The position numbers were made by a program, and so were the translations under genes. 64,000 nt of DNA from Bifidobacterium simiarum (lineage in GTDB: Bacteria > Actinomycetota > Actinomycetes > Actinomycetales > Bifidobacteriaceae). The notes under the pieces are model-generated. The model was given only the letters and a program-made list of their open reading frames with translations. It made no database searches and was not told the origin of the DNA. The DNA is taken from positions 1 through 64,000 of the forward strand of contig NZ_PEBK01000006.1 of the NCBI RefSeq assembly GCF_002802905.1. The letters are read 5' to 3'. Positions 37,982-47,046 of the stretch are shown in pieces. How positions within the stretch are numbered: position 1 is the first letter of the stretch; each line of letters starts with the position of its first letter.

Positions 37982-38341
37982 TTATTCGATGGTTAGGTCG
38001 AGGTCCTTGATCGATTGCGGCAGTGTGGAATAATCGACGTTGCGCGCAGCCTGAAGTAAGGCATTGCGGGCCTCTTGATCGGTCTCTCTGCGGAGCGAAT
38101 CAATACGAGCGTCGATCCTGTCGACCTCCGACTTGATGTCCCTTGATTTCACGAACGGCGTTTTGCCGCTATCGAGTTCCTGCCGGACCTGCTGAAGGCG
38201 CTCTGTTGCCCGATCATGCTCAGTCGCTTTATCCTGCTGCTCTTTTTCCAGCAGATACAGCTGGCTGTCCATGTCGTTCAGAAGCTGATCAACCGCTTTA
38301 ATGTTGTATCCACCGATGGATTTGCCCAATGAATAAGGCAT
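37982..38341 (-). CDS. Small coiled-coil protein with DivIVA-like start
   Basis: A 119-residue protein beginning MPYSLGKSIGGYNIKAVDQL, matching the GYNxxxVDxLL start of the next gene, then an almost continuous heptad-rich helix (residues 20-100). No catalytic motif. The shared N terminus suggests co-localisation or hetero-oligomer formation with the SEL1-repeat protein. Start and stop are unambiguous. Spacer 38342-38523 shows nothing recognisable. Confidence 0.68.
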   Translation of the reverse strand: MPYSLGKSIGGYNIKAVDQLLNDMDSQLYLLEKEQQDKATEHDRATERLQQVRQELDSGKTPFVKSRDIKSEVDRIDARIDSLRRETDQEARNALLQAARNVDYSTLPQSIKDLDLTIE

Positions 38342-38523
38342 GGTTATCGCTCACTTTTCTCAAACCGTCGTCATTGCGGGCTGTTGTATTGGTTGTATTG
38401 GCCGATCCGCGTTGTCTCCCTCAGGAAGCCCGCGAATCAGTCAAGCGCAGAACGGCACCGGCATGATGATTGGCGGGAGAGGCTCAATCCATCTTGCCGA
38501 TGCCGTATTGGATTGGATCTCCG

Positions 38524-38679
38524 TTAGAATTCGCGTCCGCAGTAGGGGCAGGCGGCAGTGCTCGTGTGGCTGTTGAGTGAGTAGCTGCTGTAGCAGCGGG
38601 AGCCGCAGTAGGGGCAGTCTCGGACCATGCTGCTGTCGGCACCGTATTCGCCCGGCTTGTAGTAGGTGTACATGGCCAT
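38524..38679 (-). CDS. Zinc-ribbon micro-protein
   Basis: A 51-residue protein with two CPYCG knuckles (RDCPYCGSRC and AACPYCGREF) separated by a Ser/Tyr-rich loop, which would hold one zinc ion. ATG 38679 follows GGAGG by eight bases. No function is assigned; it lies at the upstream edge of the minus-strand caspase/SEL1 group and could be its first product. Confidence 0.65.
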   Translation of the reverse strand: MAMYTYYKPGEYGADSSMVRDCPYCGSRCYSSYSLNSHTSTAACPYCGREF

Positions 38680-38789
38680 GATGGTTTCCTCCATTCGGTC
38701 CGGGAACATGCCCGGACATATTGTTTCGACAATGAATCAGACGGAGGGAGGCGAATGCCTCAAACTGAATCCCACCATACACGAAAAAG

Positions 38790-38817
38790 TTGCGTCGTGT
38801 ATTTCCCGTTCTATAAT
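38790..38817 (+). promoter_or_regulatory. Promoter of the 38928 gene
   Basis: TTGCGT (38790-38795), 16-base spacer, TATAAT (38812-38817), 111 bases before the start. Confidence 0.6.
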
Positions 38818-38927
38818 GATTCCGTTCCAAGCAGTTCTTGCCCCCTTCTCGTTTTCGTATCCGATTGCGCGTGTGGACGTATGGCCCACCCGTGGTCGCA
38901 TAGCCACACAAGGAAGGTGAGGCGAAC

Positions 38928-40427
38928 ATGTCGGACAGCATCAATGACATCATCGGCGCGATGGGATGGGCCGAGGCGGATATCCGGTACGCCGACATTG
39001 CCGCGGCCAAATCCTATGATCCGGACCCCAAGCTGTCGATCATCAGGAAGTTCCCGGATCTCGGGGTCGCGACGTCCGTGTTCTATTCGAAGGCCGATGC
39101 GGGCCAACTGCTGCATGCCGCCAACGAATCCATGCCGGAACTGGAACTGACGAAATCCTATTGGAGCGGCGACGGTTCCATGGGATTCGGCTCCGCCGGG
39201 TCGGCGAAATACAACATGTGGGCGCTGGTCGACGGCCCGCTCGGTTCCATCCTGTTCATCACGATCAGCACGTCGGCGCTCGACGACCCGACCAACGACC
39301 GCGGCCTGCTCGCACCGACCGGCAACTGGCCGAACAAGGCCGGGGTGCCGATCCAGCACTGCATTCTCAAGGACGGCGAGATGTTCTCCGGCGTGGTCGA
39401 CATACTGTCCGCCGCGGATCTCGTCAACCCGTGGAACTACCCGGGGTTCGAAGCCACGAAACGCATATCGCCGCTGGCCGGCAAGCGTTCCATCGACTGC
39501 TGCATGACGTCCGGTCAGCGCAAGGCGCTGAACGATGGCGGATGGGAGCGTCTCGACTTCGAGCTGTACCGCAAATCCTTCACCGTGACCGACCATCCGG
39601 ATCGGTCGTTCATCATCTCCGTGACCCAGTTCGGACTCGACTACGCCGACGATCCGGTGCTGTGCTCGGCCACCGGCGAAGGCTTTAATGAGGACGGCAT
39701 CTCCAACGCCTACAGCGGCATGTGCATGCTCGGCCCATACAGCACTCTGTTGATCAACAACATAGGCGTGGTCGTCCGGTCGTACCCGCCAGACGCCTCC
39801 TCCAACGATCTGGACGAACTCAGCCAGCAGTTCGCCGACGACCTGCTCCGCTGGGAATCATGGCGCAGTCCCTCGATGGACCCGACGTCCATGCCCGGCG
39901 ACAAGCAATACGCCGCGGCCAAGATGGAACTGCTGAGGAACTACGCCATCATCGGCAGGAAAGGCGACATCGTGGGCAGAAGCGGCACCGAACAGAAGGA
40001 TCTCGGCAAAGCCCTCGCACAGACGGTCGGCATGCTGAGGCACATTCCCGATCAGCAGGATATCAACCCTCTGCTCGTTCAGGGCAGCCAGATCATCATG
40101 AACGGATTGACCAAGACTCCCATAGACTTCGACGCCGTCGACCAATGGTTCGGCTTCATGAAATCGAACGGGCTGACGCCGGATCATCTCGATGGCATCG
40201 GGGATCTCAACGCAGGCATCCTGCTTCTGGAAGACGCCAGCATCCTCCTTCTGCTCCACCGGCACGAAATCGTCACCGCCAGAAACCTCATGAATCTGGC
40301 GTTGGACCGCTTCTCGACACCCGAGGGGGAACTCCGCGGATACATCAACTTCGGCATCCCCGCGATGCTGTGGATGTGCGACTATCCGGGCTTCAGGTCG
40401 ATGCTGCGCAACGCACCGCTGGATTGA
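38928..40427 (+). CDS. Unknown 499-residue protein
   Basis: A soluble protein without signal or membrane segments. The first 280 residues look beta-rich with mixed alpha/beta (YNMWALVDGPLGSILFITIS, YSTLLINNIGVVVRSYP), and the last 150 are helical (DLNAGILLLEDASILLLLHR, RNLMNLALDRFSTPEGEL). It matches no family I recognise. AAGGTGAGG precedes ATG 38928. It is followed after 58 bases by another unknown gene on the same strand, so the two likely form an operon on the far side of the caspase group. Confidence 0.62.
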   Translation: MSDSINDIIGAMGWAEADIRYADIAAAKSYDPDPKLSIIRKFPDLGVATSVFYSKADAGQLLHAANESMPELELTKSYWSGDGSMGFGSAGSAKYNMWALVDGPLGSILFITISTSALDDPTNDRGLLAPTGNWPNKAGVPIQHCILKDGEMFSGVVDILSAADLVNPWNYPGFEATKRISPLAGKRSIDCCMTSGQRKALNDGGWERLDFELYRKSFTVTDHPDRSFIISVTQFGLDYADDPVLCSATGEGFNEDGISNAYSGMCMLGPYSTLLINNIGVVVRSYPPDASSNDLDELSQQFADDLLRWESWRSPSMDPTSMPGDKQYAAAKMELLRNYAIIGRKGDIVGRSGTEQKDLGKALAQTVGMLRHIPDQQDINPLLVQGSQIIMNGLTKTPIDFDAVDQWFGFMKSNGLTPDHLDGIGDLNAGILLLEDASILLLLHRHEIVTARNLMNLALDRFSTPEGELRGYINFGIPAMLWMCDYPGFRSMLRNAPLD

Positions 40428-40485
40428 GACGACCGAGACAGGTCGGATTGGGAACAAACAGGATTGAAACGAAAGGAAGTTTGTC

Positions 40486-41034
40486 ATGGGAGCATTCGAC
40501 ATCGACGAGCTGCGTAGGCAGCTGGGAATGGAACGAAAGGCACAGCAACCCACATCGCAACCTGCGACACAACCCGCACAAGACCCGGAGCAGGCCAAGG
40601 CGGACTGCATCGCCCGCTGCCTGCAGCTGGTGCGGGGGTTCAACGCCGAGGCGGACGCCCGTGGGCTGAAGCGGGAACGTCTGACGGTGGGCGACCTCGG
40701 CGTGTTCCGCGCTGATGACATTCCGTGGCCCACACAGCAGGAGATCTCCGGACGAATCTTCAAGAAGGTGGTCAGGGAGTGGGGCGACTTCCACACCGTC
40801 GTGTATTACCAGAGCAACCGGAATCTCCCGCAGTACAACATCGACGTGCAGTTCAGCGCCGTGATCGCCCCGGATGACAGCTGCTACATAGGCCACAAGC
40901 GGGTCGACGCAGACAGGTTCGCCTATTACCTCGCCAAGATCTGCGATTTCGACAAGGCCAAGGCGGAGGCGCTGATTGAGGCCGCGCTGCAGGGGAATCC
41001 CTGCGTCACCTACGAGTATCCGAACACGCTATGA
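40486..41034 (+). CDS. Unknown 182-residue protein
   Basis: The N-terminal third carries a helix (MGAFDIDELRRQLGMERKAQ) and a Gln/Pro/Thr linker; the rest is a compact alpha/beta domain (VVREWGDFHTVVYYQSNRNL, DDSCYIGHKRVDADRFAYYL). No family assigned. Probably cotranscribed with the preceding gene. After it, 41035-41206 read on the minus strand gives VIFVLIFIASAFAVYKAG, a membrane-helix-like stretch in frame after the stop of the next gene but without a start codon: a possible decayed gene end. Confidence 0.6.
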   Translation: MGAFDIDELRRQLGMERKAQQPTSQPATQPAQDPEQAKADCIARCLQLVRGFNAEADARGLKRERLTVGDLGVFRADDIPWPTQQEISGRIFKKVVREWGDFHTVVYYQSNRNLPQYNIDVQFSAVIAPDDSCYIGHKRVDADRFAYYLAKICDFDKAKAEALIEAALQGNPCVTYEYPNTL

Positions 41035-41212
41035 AGTGATGCGACGGGCGGGTGTTGCGCCTGCATAGCGATGCGGAGATTCCGGCCGAGGCAACGGTCC
41101 TCGGGGTGGTGGTGTCCGGATTGTCTCCTGATGATGATTCGTGTTTGGTGCCGGCTTTGTAGACCGCGAACGCGGACGCTATGAAGATCAGGACGAAGAT
41201 GACGCCTTATCG

Positions 41213-43246
41213 TTACCGCGAAGCATCACGCACCCAGACGCGGATGGTTCCGGCCTGTTCCGATTCGCCCAGGCTTTCTCGGATGTCCGCGGCACGGAGG
41301 GCCAGGATGCGCCACTCATCGCCTTGCGGAGCCGATTCATGCAGTATCAGCGCCAGCTGGCCGGCCGCTCGCGCCTGCAACGGAAGATTCGACAGCCGGG
41401 TTGCCTCGGCCAGCGCGCTTCGTGCGAGCGACAGGGCCTCATCCGCATCGTCCGCATGCTCCGCGATCGCAAGAGCGGCGTTGATGCGTTCCGCGGGCTC
41501 GTCCGCCTTCCGTGCGCATGCCTGCCATTGCAGGGCCTGCTGATAGGCACCGGCTTCGTCCCCCGCTTCGGCGCGGCCCATGGCCAGCAGCTCGTGAATG
41601 CGGCATTCGGCTACGATGGAGCGCAGGTCCTTGGTCGGCCGCACCCACACGTGGTCGATCGTACGTATCGTCGGCAGCGCTTCTGCCAGCGTACGTTCCA
41701 GCTGCACGGTGTCCTTTGCCTGAACGGCCTGCGCCGCCGCTTCGAACAGCAGCCGGGACACGCCGTACGCATCCAATTGACCGTCGTCGCGCAGGGCGAG
41801 CGCCTTGCGGAACATGGCCCGCGAAGCTGCCCCGGGGTTTGAATCGGACTGTCGCAGCAGCTCGGTGGCGATGGCATTGGCTCGATTCACCGATGGCGGA
41901 ACGGTGAGAGGCACCGCCTGACTTCTGGCATGGTTTTTCGCACGCGCATTCTCTTCGCGCTCCCGTTCGGCGTCCTGCACGGTGAACGGGTTGCCGACGC
42001 GGTCGGACGGCATGGACAGGGCCGCCAGATATCCCATCCAGTCCCGGCCCGGGGAGACGATCCATCCGACCGATCCGTCGTCCAGCATGTGCATCGCCAC
42101 GATCGTGTCATACGGCAGTGTGTCGAGGGCGGCCATGTTGCGATCGCGCACGCCCAGCACGTCCAGCAGGATCGTGATGCGTTTGCGGGACCGTTGTGCG
42201 TCCACCGGGGGCAGCAGAAAAACGCATTTGCCCAGCAGGTTCCATTCGCGCAGATGGCTGATCTCCCATGACAGGGATTCCGTTTCGCCCACGGTCATGA
42301 TGATGCGGGACGCCCGGTGGGCCGTCAGACGGATCGAGTCCTGCCAGTCGTCCATGTTGAAGTAGTTTCGCACGGCCCCGGCCCGTGGCAGTTGCTCACC
42401 GGGACGGCCTACGGTAATCACGTTGCCTCGGCCGAGCAGCATAAGCGTGATCATCTCCTCGAACGGGGCTCTCGGCCACAGCAGCAGACGAAGCCCGGAA
42501 TCGACGTACGGGGATGGCATGGACAGCCGATCGTCCTTGAAGGAGCGCAGATACAGCACCGTGGATTCGTTCGCCTGCATGTTGAATTGTTTGGTGGCGA
42601 ACCATTCCTCGGCGCGTGCGCCTATTCGCATGATCGCGTAGGCCAGTCCCGTTGCCAGCCACATCAGGGCGCCCGCGATGACGGTCAGGGGGACGTCGTC
42701 CAGCCTCCCAATCATTGTGGATGCGTTGGAACGGCCTGCCGTGGCTACCGCGACTGTGCGCAGGCCGTCCGATGACAGATAGCATGGCAGCAGCGCCACG
42801 AACATCGGCGCCGACGCCAACAGTCGGGATAGGATGTGGATGGCCTGCTGGACGGGGGTCCTGACGGGGCGGAAGGCTCCCGTCAATGTATGCCGGGCCA
42901 CCGCATCCATGCCGACGTTCGTGATCCACGGCAGCGCAAGCGCCCCTATGAGAGCTGGCGTCCATGCCGGAACTCCCGGCAGCAGCAGCATCAGTCCCAG
43001 CGCCGGTATGACGGCGAACGGCAGTAGTATGCGCAGCATCGTGGTCGCCCGCATGAACGGGAAGATACGTTCCGCGCGTCCGGCATCGACGCCTTGCAGT
43101 CCGTGTTCGGCCGCGGATGCGATTACGGCGTGGTACGGCTCGCCGCCACGGACGCGATACCGACGGTGTTCGCGGCTGCTGGCCGACCCTGTGGTGGTTA
43201 TCGCATGTACGAATGCGACGATGAGCAACAATACGATGACGGCCAT
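41213..43246 (-). CDS. Membrane protein with sensor-like soluble domain and TPR tail
   Basis: A 677-residue protein: N-terminal helix (MAVIVLLLIVAFVHAIT), membrane helices at about 70-120 and 145-215, then a soluble domain from about 235 to 355 whose blocks NESTVLYLRSFKDDR, FEEMITLMLLGRGNVITVGRPGEQLP split by the GxP loop, and ESLSWEISHLREW with VFLLPPV resemble a TIR/SLOG-like alpha/beta fold seen attached to membrane anchors. The C-terminal 230 residues are TPR-like helices (AAQAVQAKDTVQLERTLAEA, AYQQALQWQACARKADEPAE). No ATP motif is seen. The fold assignment is a pattern judgement. Confidence 0.65.
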   Translation of the reverse strand: MAVIVLLLIVAFVHAITTTGSASSREHRRYRVRGGEPYHAVIASAAEHGLQGVDAGRAERIFPFMRATTMLRILLPFAVIPALGLMLLLPGVPAWTPALIGALALPWITNVGMDAVARHTLTGAFRPVRTPVQQAIHILSRLLASAPMFVALLPCYLSSDGLRTVAVATAGRSNASTMIGRLDDVPLTVIAGALMWLATGLAYAIMRIGARAEEWFATKQFNMQANESTVLYLRSFKDDRLSMPSPYVDSGLRLLLWPRAPFEEMITLMLLGRGNVITVGRPGEQLPRAGAVRNYFNMDDWQDSIRLTAHRASRIIMTVGETESLSWEISHLREWNLLGKCVFLLPPVDAQRSRKRITILLDVLGVRDRNMAALDTLPYDTIVAMHMLDDGSVGWIVSPGRDWMGYLAALSMPSDRVGNPFTVQDAEREREENARAKNHARSQAVPLTVPPSVNRANAIATELLRQSDSNPGAASRAMFRKALALRDDGQLDAYGVSRLLFEAAAQAVQAKDTVQLERTLAEALPTIRTIDHVWVRPTKDLRSIVAECRIHELLAMGRAEAGDEAGAYQQALQWQACARKADEPAERINAALAIAEHADDADEALSLARSALAEATRLSNLPLQARAAGQLALILHESAPQGDEWRILALRAADIRESLGESEQAGTIRVWVRDASR

Positions 43247-43652
43247 GCGTCGCTCCCATCCGGACCATATGGCGGTCCGATCGACGATTCATGATCAATT
43301 GTCCCATACATGCTCGGGGCGTCAGGGTCTCCGATGGCCGGATTGACGGTCAACGCACGTGCTTGACGTATGAGGTCGAATGGGAAGCGCGGTATGAACG
43401 TGCGGTCGTCGCCGGCAGTCAGGTGCCGGGCGTGCGGGCTTCTACGAGATGGGACGTTCCGAACGCGGCATACGTCGCCATGATCGTGCTACGATACCGC
43501 TTTGTCTGAGGCAGTTGCCTCCCCCTTCTTCTGTTGCATACCACACCGCATTCAGTTTTTCGTATCCGTATGCGCCCGTTTTGCGACATATCCCCCGTTG
43601 ACGGATATCGCGAACGGCGCGCGATGGCATCGTGCGCTGAGGAAGGATAATA
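43247..43652. other. Divergent intergenic region, 406 bases
   Basis: Upstream of two divergent genes. Only short unlikely open frames are present. It must contain both promoters, but no confident -35/-10 pair or operator was recognised. Confidence 0.5.
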
Positions 43653-44603
43653 ATGTCTACTTTCTTCCCCTCACCCCATCCTCAACGGGTGTCCGACGAC
43701 GAGGAAGCACGATGGCTTGCGGATTATGCGCTGTCGGATAAGCGCTCCAGACCACTGCTGGTCATCACATGCCCCAAGGGCGTGTCCAAACCGGAAATCG
43801 ATCCCGATCTCGTGTTCGCACTGACCGGCGACGTACTTGACATCGCCGTGTTCGGGTCCAATGCCAATGTCGGTGGAATCGATGCGTTCAACGATGCGTT
43901 GGCGAAACGCGGCCGCGCGGCCTACGGCGTCTATAATGGCGCGGTTCGTTTCTACCCGACGTTCTCCGAAGATGCCGATCATGCGCAAACCGTCGACGTG
44001 CTGCCCGAGGCGCCTTTGTATTTCGTCGATACGAAACCGCATCGCGAACATGCCATCGACGATCTGACCGGTAGACTCGTCTACGCCGGTCTGCTCGACA
44101 GCAAGCCCCGTCCCGACCTTGTTGCACAAGTGGCTCAGGGATTCAATGAACGAAACCGATACGCCAACGTGGCGGAGGGAGAGAACCGCTATCCCGCACA
44201 CATCATCCGCAACGCGGACCAGACGCGAGAACTGATAGGAGTGCTGCTGTCGAAGAAGCGCATGATGCCGATTGTCGTCGTAGCCCAGTCTGATCAACGG
44301 CCGAATCCGTTCGTCGACGTCGATCTGATCTCCAACGTACTGCATGATCTCGCTCTGGTTGCGGTGCTGCGTTCCGATGAATCGGTCGCCGAATTCAAGC
44401 GGCGCATTCCCCGCCATGCCTGGGTGTTCGGCGATGCCGGCCGTGTGTTTCCCGCCGGCGTGAAATGGAATGATCCCGACTCGCCGCCGCGTCTGTTCCT
44501 GCCCAATGAGCATGTTTCCCGCATGCTGCTCACGAATCTCATGATGAAGGACGCGCTGATCAACGTCGCTGATACCCTGCGACGGCTGAGTTCCCTGAAA
44601 TGA
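43653..44603 (+). CDS. Unknown 316-residue protein
   Basis: An alpha/beta protein with repeated hydrophobic strands ending in acidic residues (RPLLVITCPKGVSKPEIDPD, DVLDIAVFGSNANVGGIDAF, MMPIVVVAQSDQRPNPFVDV, VLHDLALVAVLRSDE), and a Cys next to the first strand. No known motif or membrane helix. AGGAAGGA precedes ATG 43653. It is the last member of the run of unfamiliar genes and is convergent with an MFS exporter. Confidence 0.62.
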   Translation: MSTFFPSPHPQRVSDDEEARWLADYALSDKRSRPLLVITCPKGVSKPEIDPDLVFALTGDVLDIAVFGSNANVGGIDAFNDALAKRGRAAYGVYNGAVRFYPTFSEDADHAQTVDVLPEAPLYFVDTKPHREHAIDDLTGRLVYAGLLDSKPRPDLVAQVAQGFNERNRYANVAEGENRYPAHIIRNADQTRELIGVLLSKKRMMPIVVVAQSDQRPNPFVDVDLISNVLHDLALVAVLRSDESVAEFKRRIPRHAWVFGDAGRVFPAGVKWNDPDSPPRLFLPNEHVSRMLLTNLMMKDALINVADTLRRLSSLK

Positions 44604-44639
44604 CGGGAACGCCGGCATCCCCGCGCCCGCGGACGGCAC

Positions 44640-46187
44640 TCACCGCGACGTCCTGCGGGAGATCAGTGCGACGATGCCGAGGGTGACGACGATGACCGCG
44701 GCCGCGACGGCGAAGCTGCCGGTCATCGCGGATTCATAGGCGCGGGAGGCCGTCTGCCGCATCAGGTCTCCCGCCGCGCCGGCGAGGTCGGCCGCCCGCC
44801 GGAAGTCCAGCGTCACGGAACCGGCGGTTTGCGGGTTCAGTCCGGCGGATCGTGCGAGATCGCGGAACCCCGTCGCATACAGTCCGCTTTGGACGCTGCC
44901 GAAGATCCCCACGCCGATGATGGATCCGAATTGGCGGAACACGGTCAGCAGACTGGAGCCGGCGCCGGACCGTTCGATCGGCACCCGGCCCATGGCCCAG
45001 GTCAGCATCGTCGGCTGGCCGGCCCCCAGTCCGAGTCCGGCCACGATCTGGCCGATCAGCATCGTCGATTGTTCCGCCGCTTCGCCGGGCCAGCACATGG
45101 CGGCGCCGATCGTCAGCATGCCGGCGGCCAGGCATCCCAGAGCCAGCATGCTCGTGCCGCGCGAGCCGATCCGGGAGACGATCCGGTCGTTCGCCCGCGC
45201 TCCCGCAATGGAGGCGACGACCAGCGGCATCAGCAGCATGCCGCCGACCAGCGCCCCATGACGCAGCACCGTTTCCAGATAGGCGGGCATGATGAAGATG
45301 ATGCCGTACATCGAGAAGTTCAGCATCATCAGCGCCGGGGCGCATGCCGCGAACGAGGGGTCCCTCATCAGGCCGAGTTCCATCAGCGGGTTGCGGGACG
45401 TCCGGTCATGCAGCACGAATCCCGTGATCAGCATGCCGCCGATCGTCATCGGAATCCACGCGTTCGCGGCCAGTACGCCGTGCTGGGCGTTGACCAGACC
45501 GGCGGAGAACAGGGTGAATCCGGCGAACATCATCGCCACCGACGTCCACGGTATATGCAGCGGCCGGGATTTGCCCGACCCGTCCGACCCGTCCGACCCG
45601 TCCGATTCGCCCGATCCGTTCGTCGGCGGAACGTTCATGCGGATGACCATGATCACGGCGAGGAACACCACCCCGTCGAACCCGAAGATGCCGCGCCATC
45701 CCAGCGTCGCGGTGAGCACTCCGCCGACGAGCGGCCCGAACGGCACTCCCAGCGTGCCGGCTATCGCCCACGCGGTCATGGCGCGGGACAGTCCGGGGCC
45801 GCGGAACAGAATGCCAAGCAGCGCCTGCCCCATCGGGATGACCACGCCGGCTCCGGCTCCCATGATCGACCGGGAGACGAGCAGCACCGGCACGTTGCCG
45901 GACATGAGACCGATCACGGAGGCGGCGACGAACAGGCCCAGTCCGACGAGCATGGTCTTCAGATGACCGAGCCGGTCGCCCATGAATCCGGCCAGCAGCA
46001 CCACGGCCGCGAACACGAGATTGTAGCTGGAGACGATCCACTGCTGCTCCGCCATGCTCGCCCCGAGCGATTCGGCGATGTTCGGCAGCGCCACGTTGAA
46101 CGCCGTGGTGTTGATCATCATCACCAGTTCGGCCGCGCACAGGCAGATCAGGGAGCGGTTGAGGGTCCTTTCCTTCGCATCATGCAT
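44640..46187 (-). CDS. DHA2-family (EmrB/QacA-like) MFS exporter
   Basis: A 515-residue, 14-helix drug:proton antiporter candidate. Motif A is GFMGDRLGHLKTMLV, motif C AGTLGVPFGPLVGG, and helix 1 carries MINTTAFNVALPNIAESLG. A Ser/Asp/Gly run (GSDGSDGSGKS, encoded by 9-base GACCCGTCC repeats at about 45576-45610) sits in the central loop. ATG 46187 has AGGTGG seven bases upstream; the long open frame above it overlaps the divergent TetR gene and is rejected. Divergent from TetR across two inverted operator-like repeats, the usual arrangement of a self-regulated efflux pair. Confidence 0.88.
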   Translation of the reverse strand: MHDAKERTLNRSLICLCAAELVMMINTTAFNVALPNIAESLGASMAEQQWIVSSYNLVFAAVVLLAGFMGDRLGHLKTMLVGLGLFVAASVIGLMSGNVPVLLVSRSIMGAGAGVVIPMGQALLGILFRGPGLSRAMTAWAIAGTLGVPFGPLVGGVLTATLGWRGIFGFDGVVFLAVIMVIRMNVPPTNGSGESDGSDGSDGSGKSRPLHIPWTSVAMMFAGFTLFSAGLVNAQHGVLAANAWIPMTIGGMLITGFVLHDRTSRNPLMELGLMRDPSFAACAPALMMLNFSMYGIIFIMPAYLETVLRHGALVGGMLLMPLVVASIAGARANDRIVSRIGSRGTSMLALGCLAAGMLTIGAAMCWPGEAAEQSTMLIGQIVAGLGLGAGQPTMLTWAMGRVPIERSGAGSSLLTVFRQFGSIIGVGIFGSVQSGLYATGFRDLARSAGLNPQTAGSVTLDFRRAADLAGAAGDLMRQTASRAYESAMTGSFAVAAAVIVVTLGIVALISRRTSR

Positions 46188-46200
46188 AAGCCAACCACCT

Positions 46201-46272
46201 AAGATACCAATAAGTTTCTTATAGCCGCATATGATTATAGAGAGACGTGGATAAGAAACGCCGTGGTATCTT
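46201..46272. promoter_or_regulatory. Pair of inverted operator-like repeats
   Basis: 46201-46222 (AAGATACCAATAAGTTTCTT plus AT) recurs in opposite orientation at 46251-46272, agreeing at 18 of 22 bases. The first copy includes the small palindrome ATAAGTTTCTTAT. Position between divergent TetR and exporter genes suggests two regulator-binding sites. Confidence 0.6.
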
Positions 46273-46332
46273 GTAAAAAGCGGCATCATCAGATCATCTG
46301 AACACAGCACATGCCGCGTATGGAGATGACCC

Positions 46333-46953
46333 ATGGAAGAGCACAGCGCACCGAAGCGGAAACGCCGCCGCGGCAAGGTCCTGGAAGAGGCCATTCTGGA
46401 CGCCGCGTGGGAGCAGCTGTCCGCATGCAGCGCCGAGGAATTCACCTTCGACAACGTGGCCGCCAGAGCGCACACCAGCAAGCCGGTGCTGTACCGTCGA
46501 TGGCCGAACCGTACGGAACTGTTCGTGGCGGCCGTAAGGCGGCATCGTGGCCGCGCCGCCATCGAGAGGCCGGACACCGGCACGCTCAGAGGCGACGTCA
46601 TCTCCATTCTCCTGCAGCTCAACAGCAAACAAGCCGACGCGGTGATGGTACTGGCCAAGTTCGGCGTCTATGCCGACTGGCTCGGCGTCAGCGCGCACGA
46701 ACTGTACGAACGGACCATGATGAGCGACCGGCCCAGCATCATGATGGCCATCGAAAACGCCCGGACGCGCGGCGACATCACCTGCGAGCTGCCGGAATCG
46801 CTGCTGCGCATGCCCGGGGAGCTCGGCCGCGCGATCATCCTTCGTGACATGAGGCCCCTATCCGAAGCGGATATCATCGCCACGGTCGACGAGCTGTTCC
46901 TTCCTCTCGTCGACCATTACGAGCGTCTGGCGCGGGCCACCGGCGACCGGTAA
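46333..46953 (+). CDS. TetR-family regulator of the DHA2 exporter
   Basis: A 206-residue regulator: a basic start (PKRKRRRGKV), then the helix-turn-helix ILDAAWEQLSACSAEEFTFD / VAARAHTSKPVLYRRWPNRT, where VLYRRW is a common recognition-helix form. The C-terminal region matches the TetR_C domains of drug-efflux repressors. ATG 46333 is the chosen start. It probably represses both itself and the divergent exporter through the inverted repeats between them. Confidence 0.88.
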   Translation: MEEHSAPKRKRRRGKVLEEAILDAAWEQLSACSAEEFTFDNVAARAHTSKPVLYRRWPNRTELFVAAVRRHRGRAAIERPDTGTLRGDVISILLQLNSKQADAVMVLAKFGVYADWLGVSAHELYERTMMSDRPSIMMAIENARTRGDITCELPESLLRMPGELGRAIILRDMRPLSEADIIATVDELFLPLVDHYERLARATGDR

Positions 46954-47046
46954 CGCGTCGGGGGGTATCGGCTGGCATCGCAGTCGGAAGCCATTGCGGT
47001 CGGTGCTGCTGCGGTCGAAACCACTCCGGCCGAAAACCATGCCGGA

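Noticed and set aside
41035-41206. Minus-strand membrane-helix-like stretch after the TPR membrane protein
   Set aside because: In frame with that gene but after two stop codons and without a start; noted only as a possible decayed end.
45576-45610. GACCCGTCC tandem repeat as a separate element
   Set aside because: It is in frame and encodes a Ser/Asp/Gly loop of the exporter; length variation would be tolerated but there is no sign of another role.
44640-46658. Long 672-codon version of the DHA2 exporter
   Set aside because: The extra N terminus is antisense to the TetR gene and not hydrophobic; the start at 46187 fits the family.
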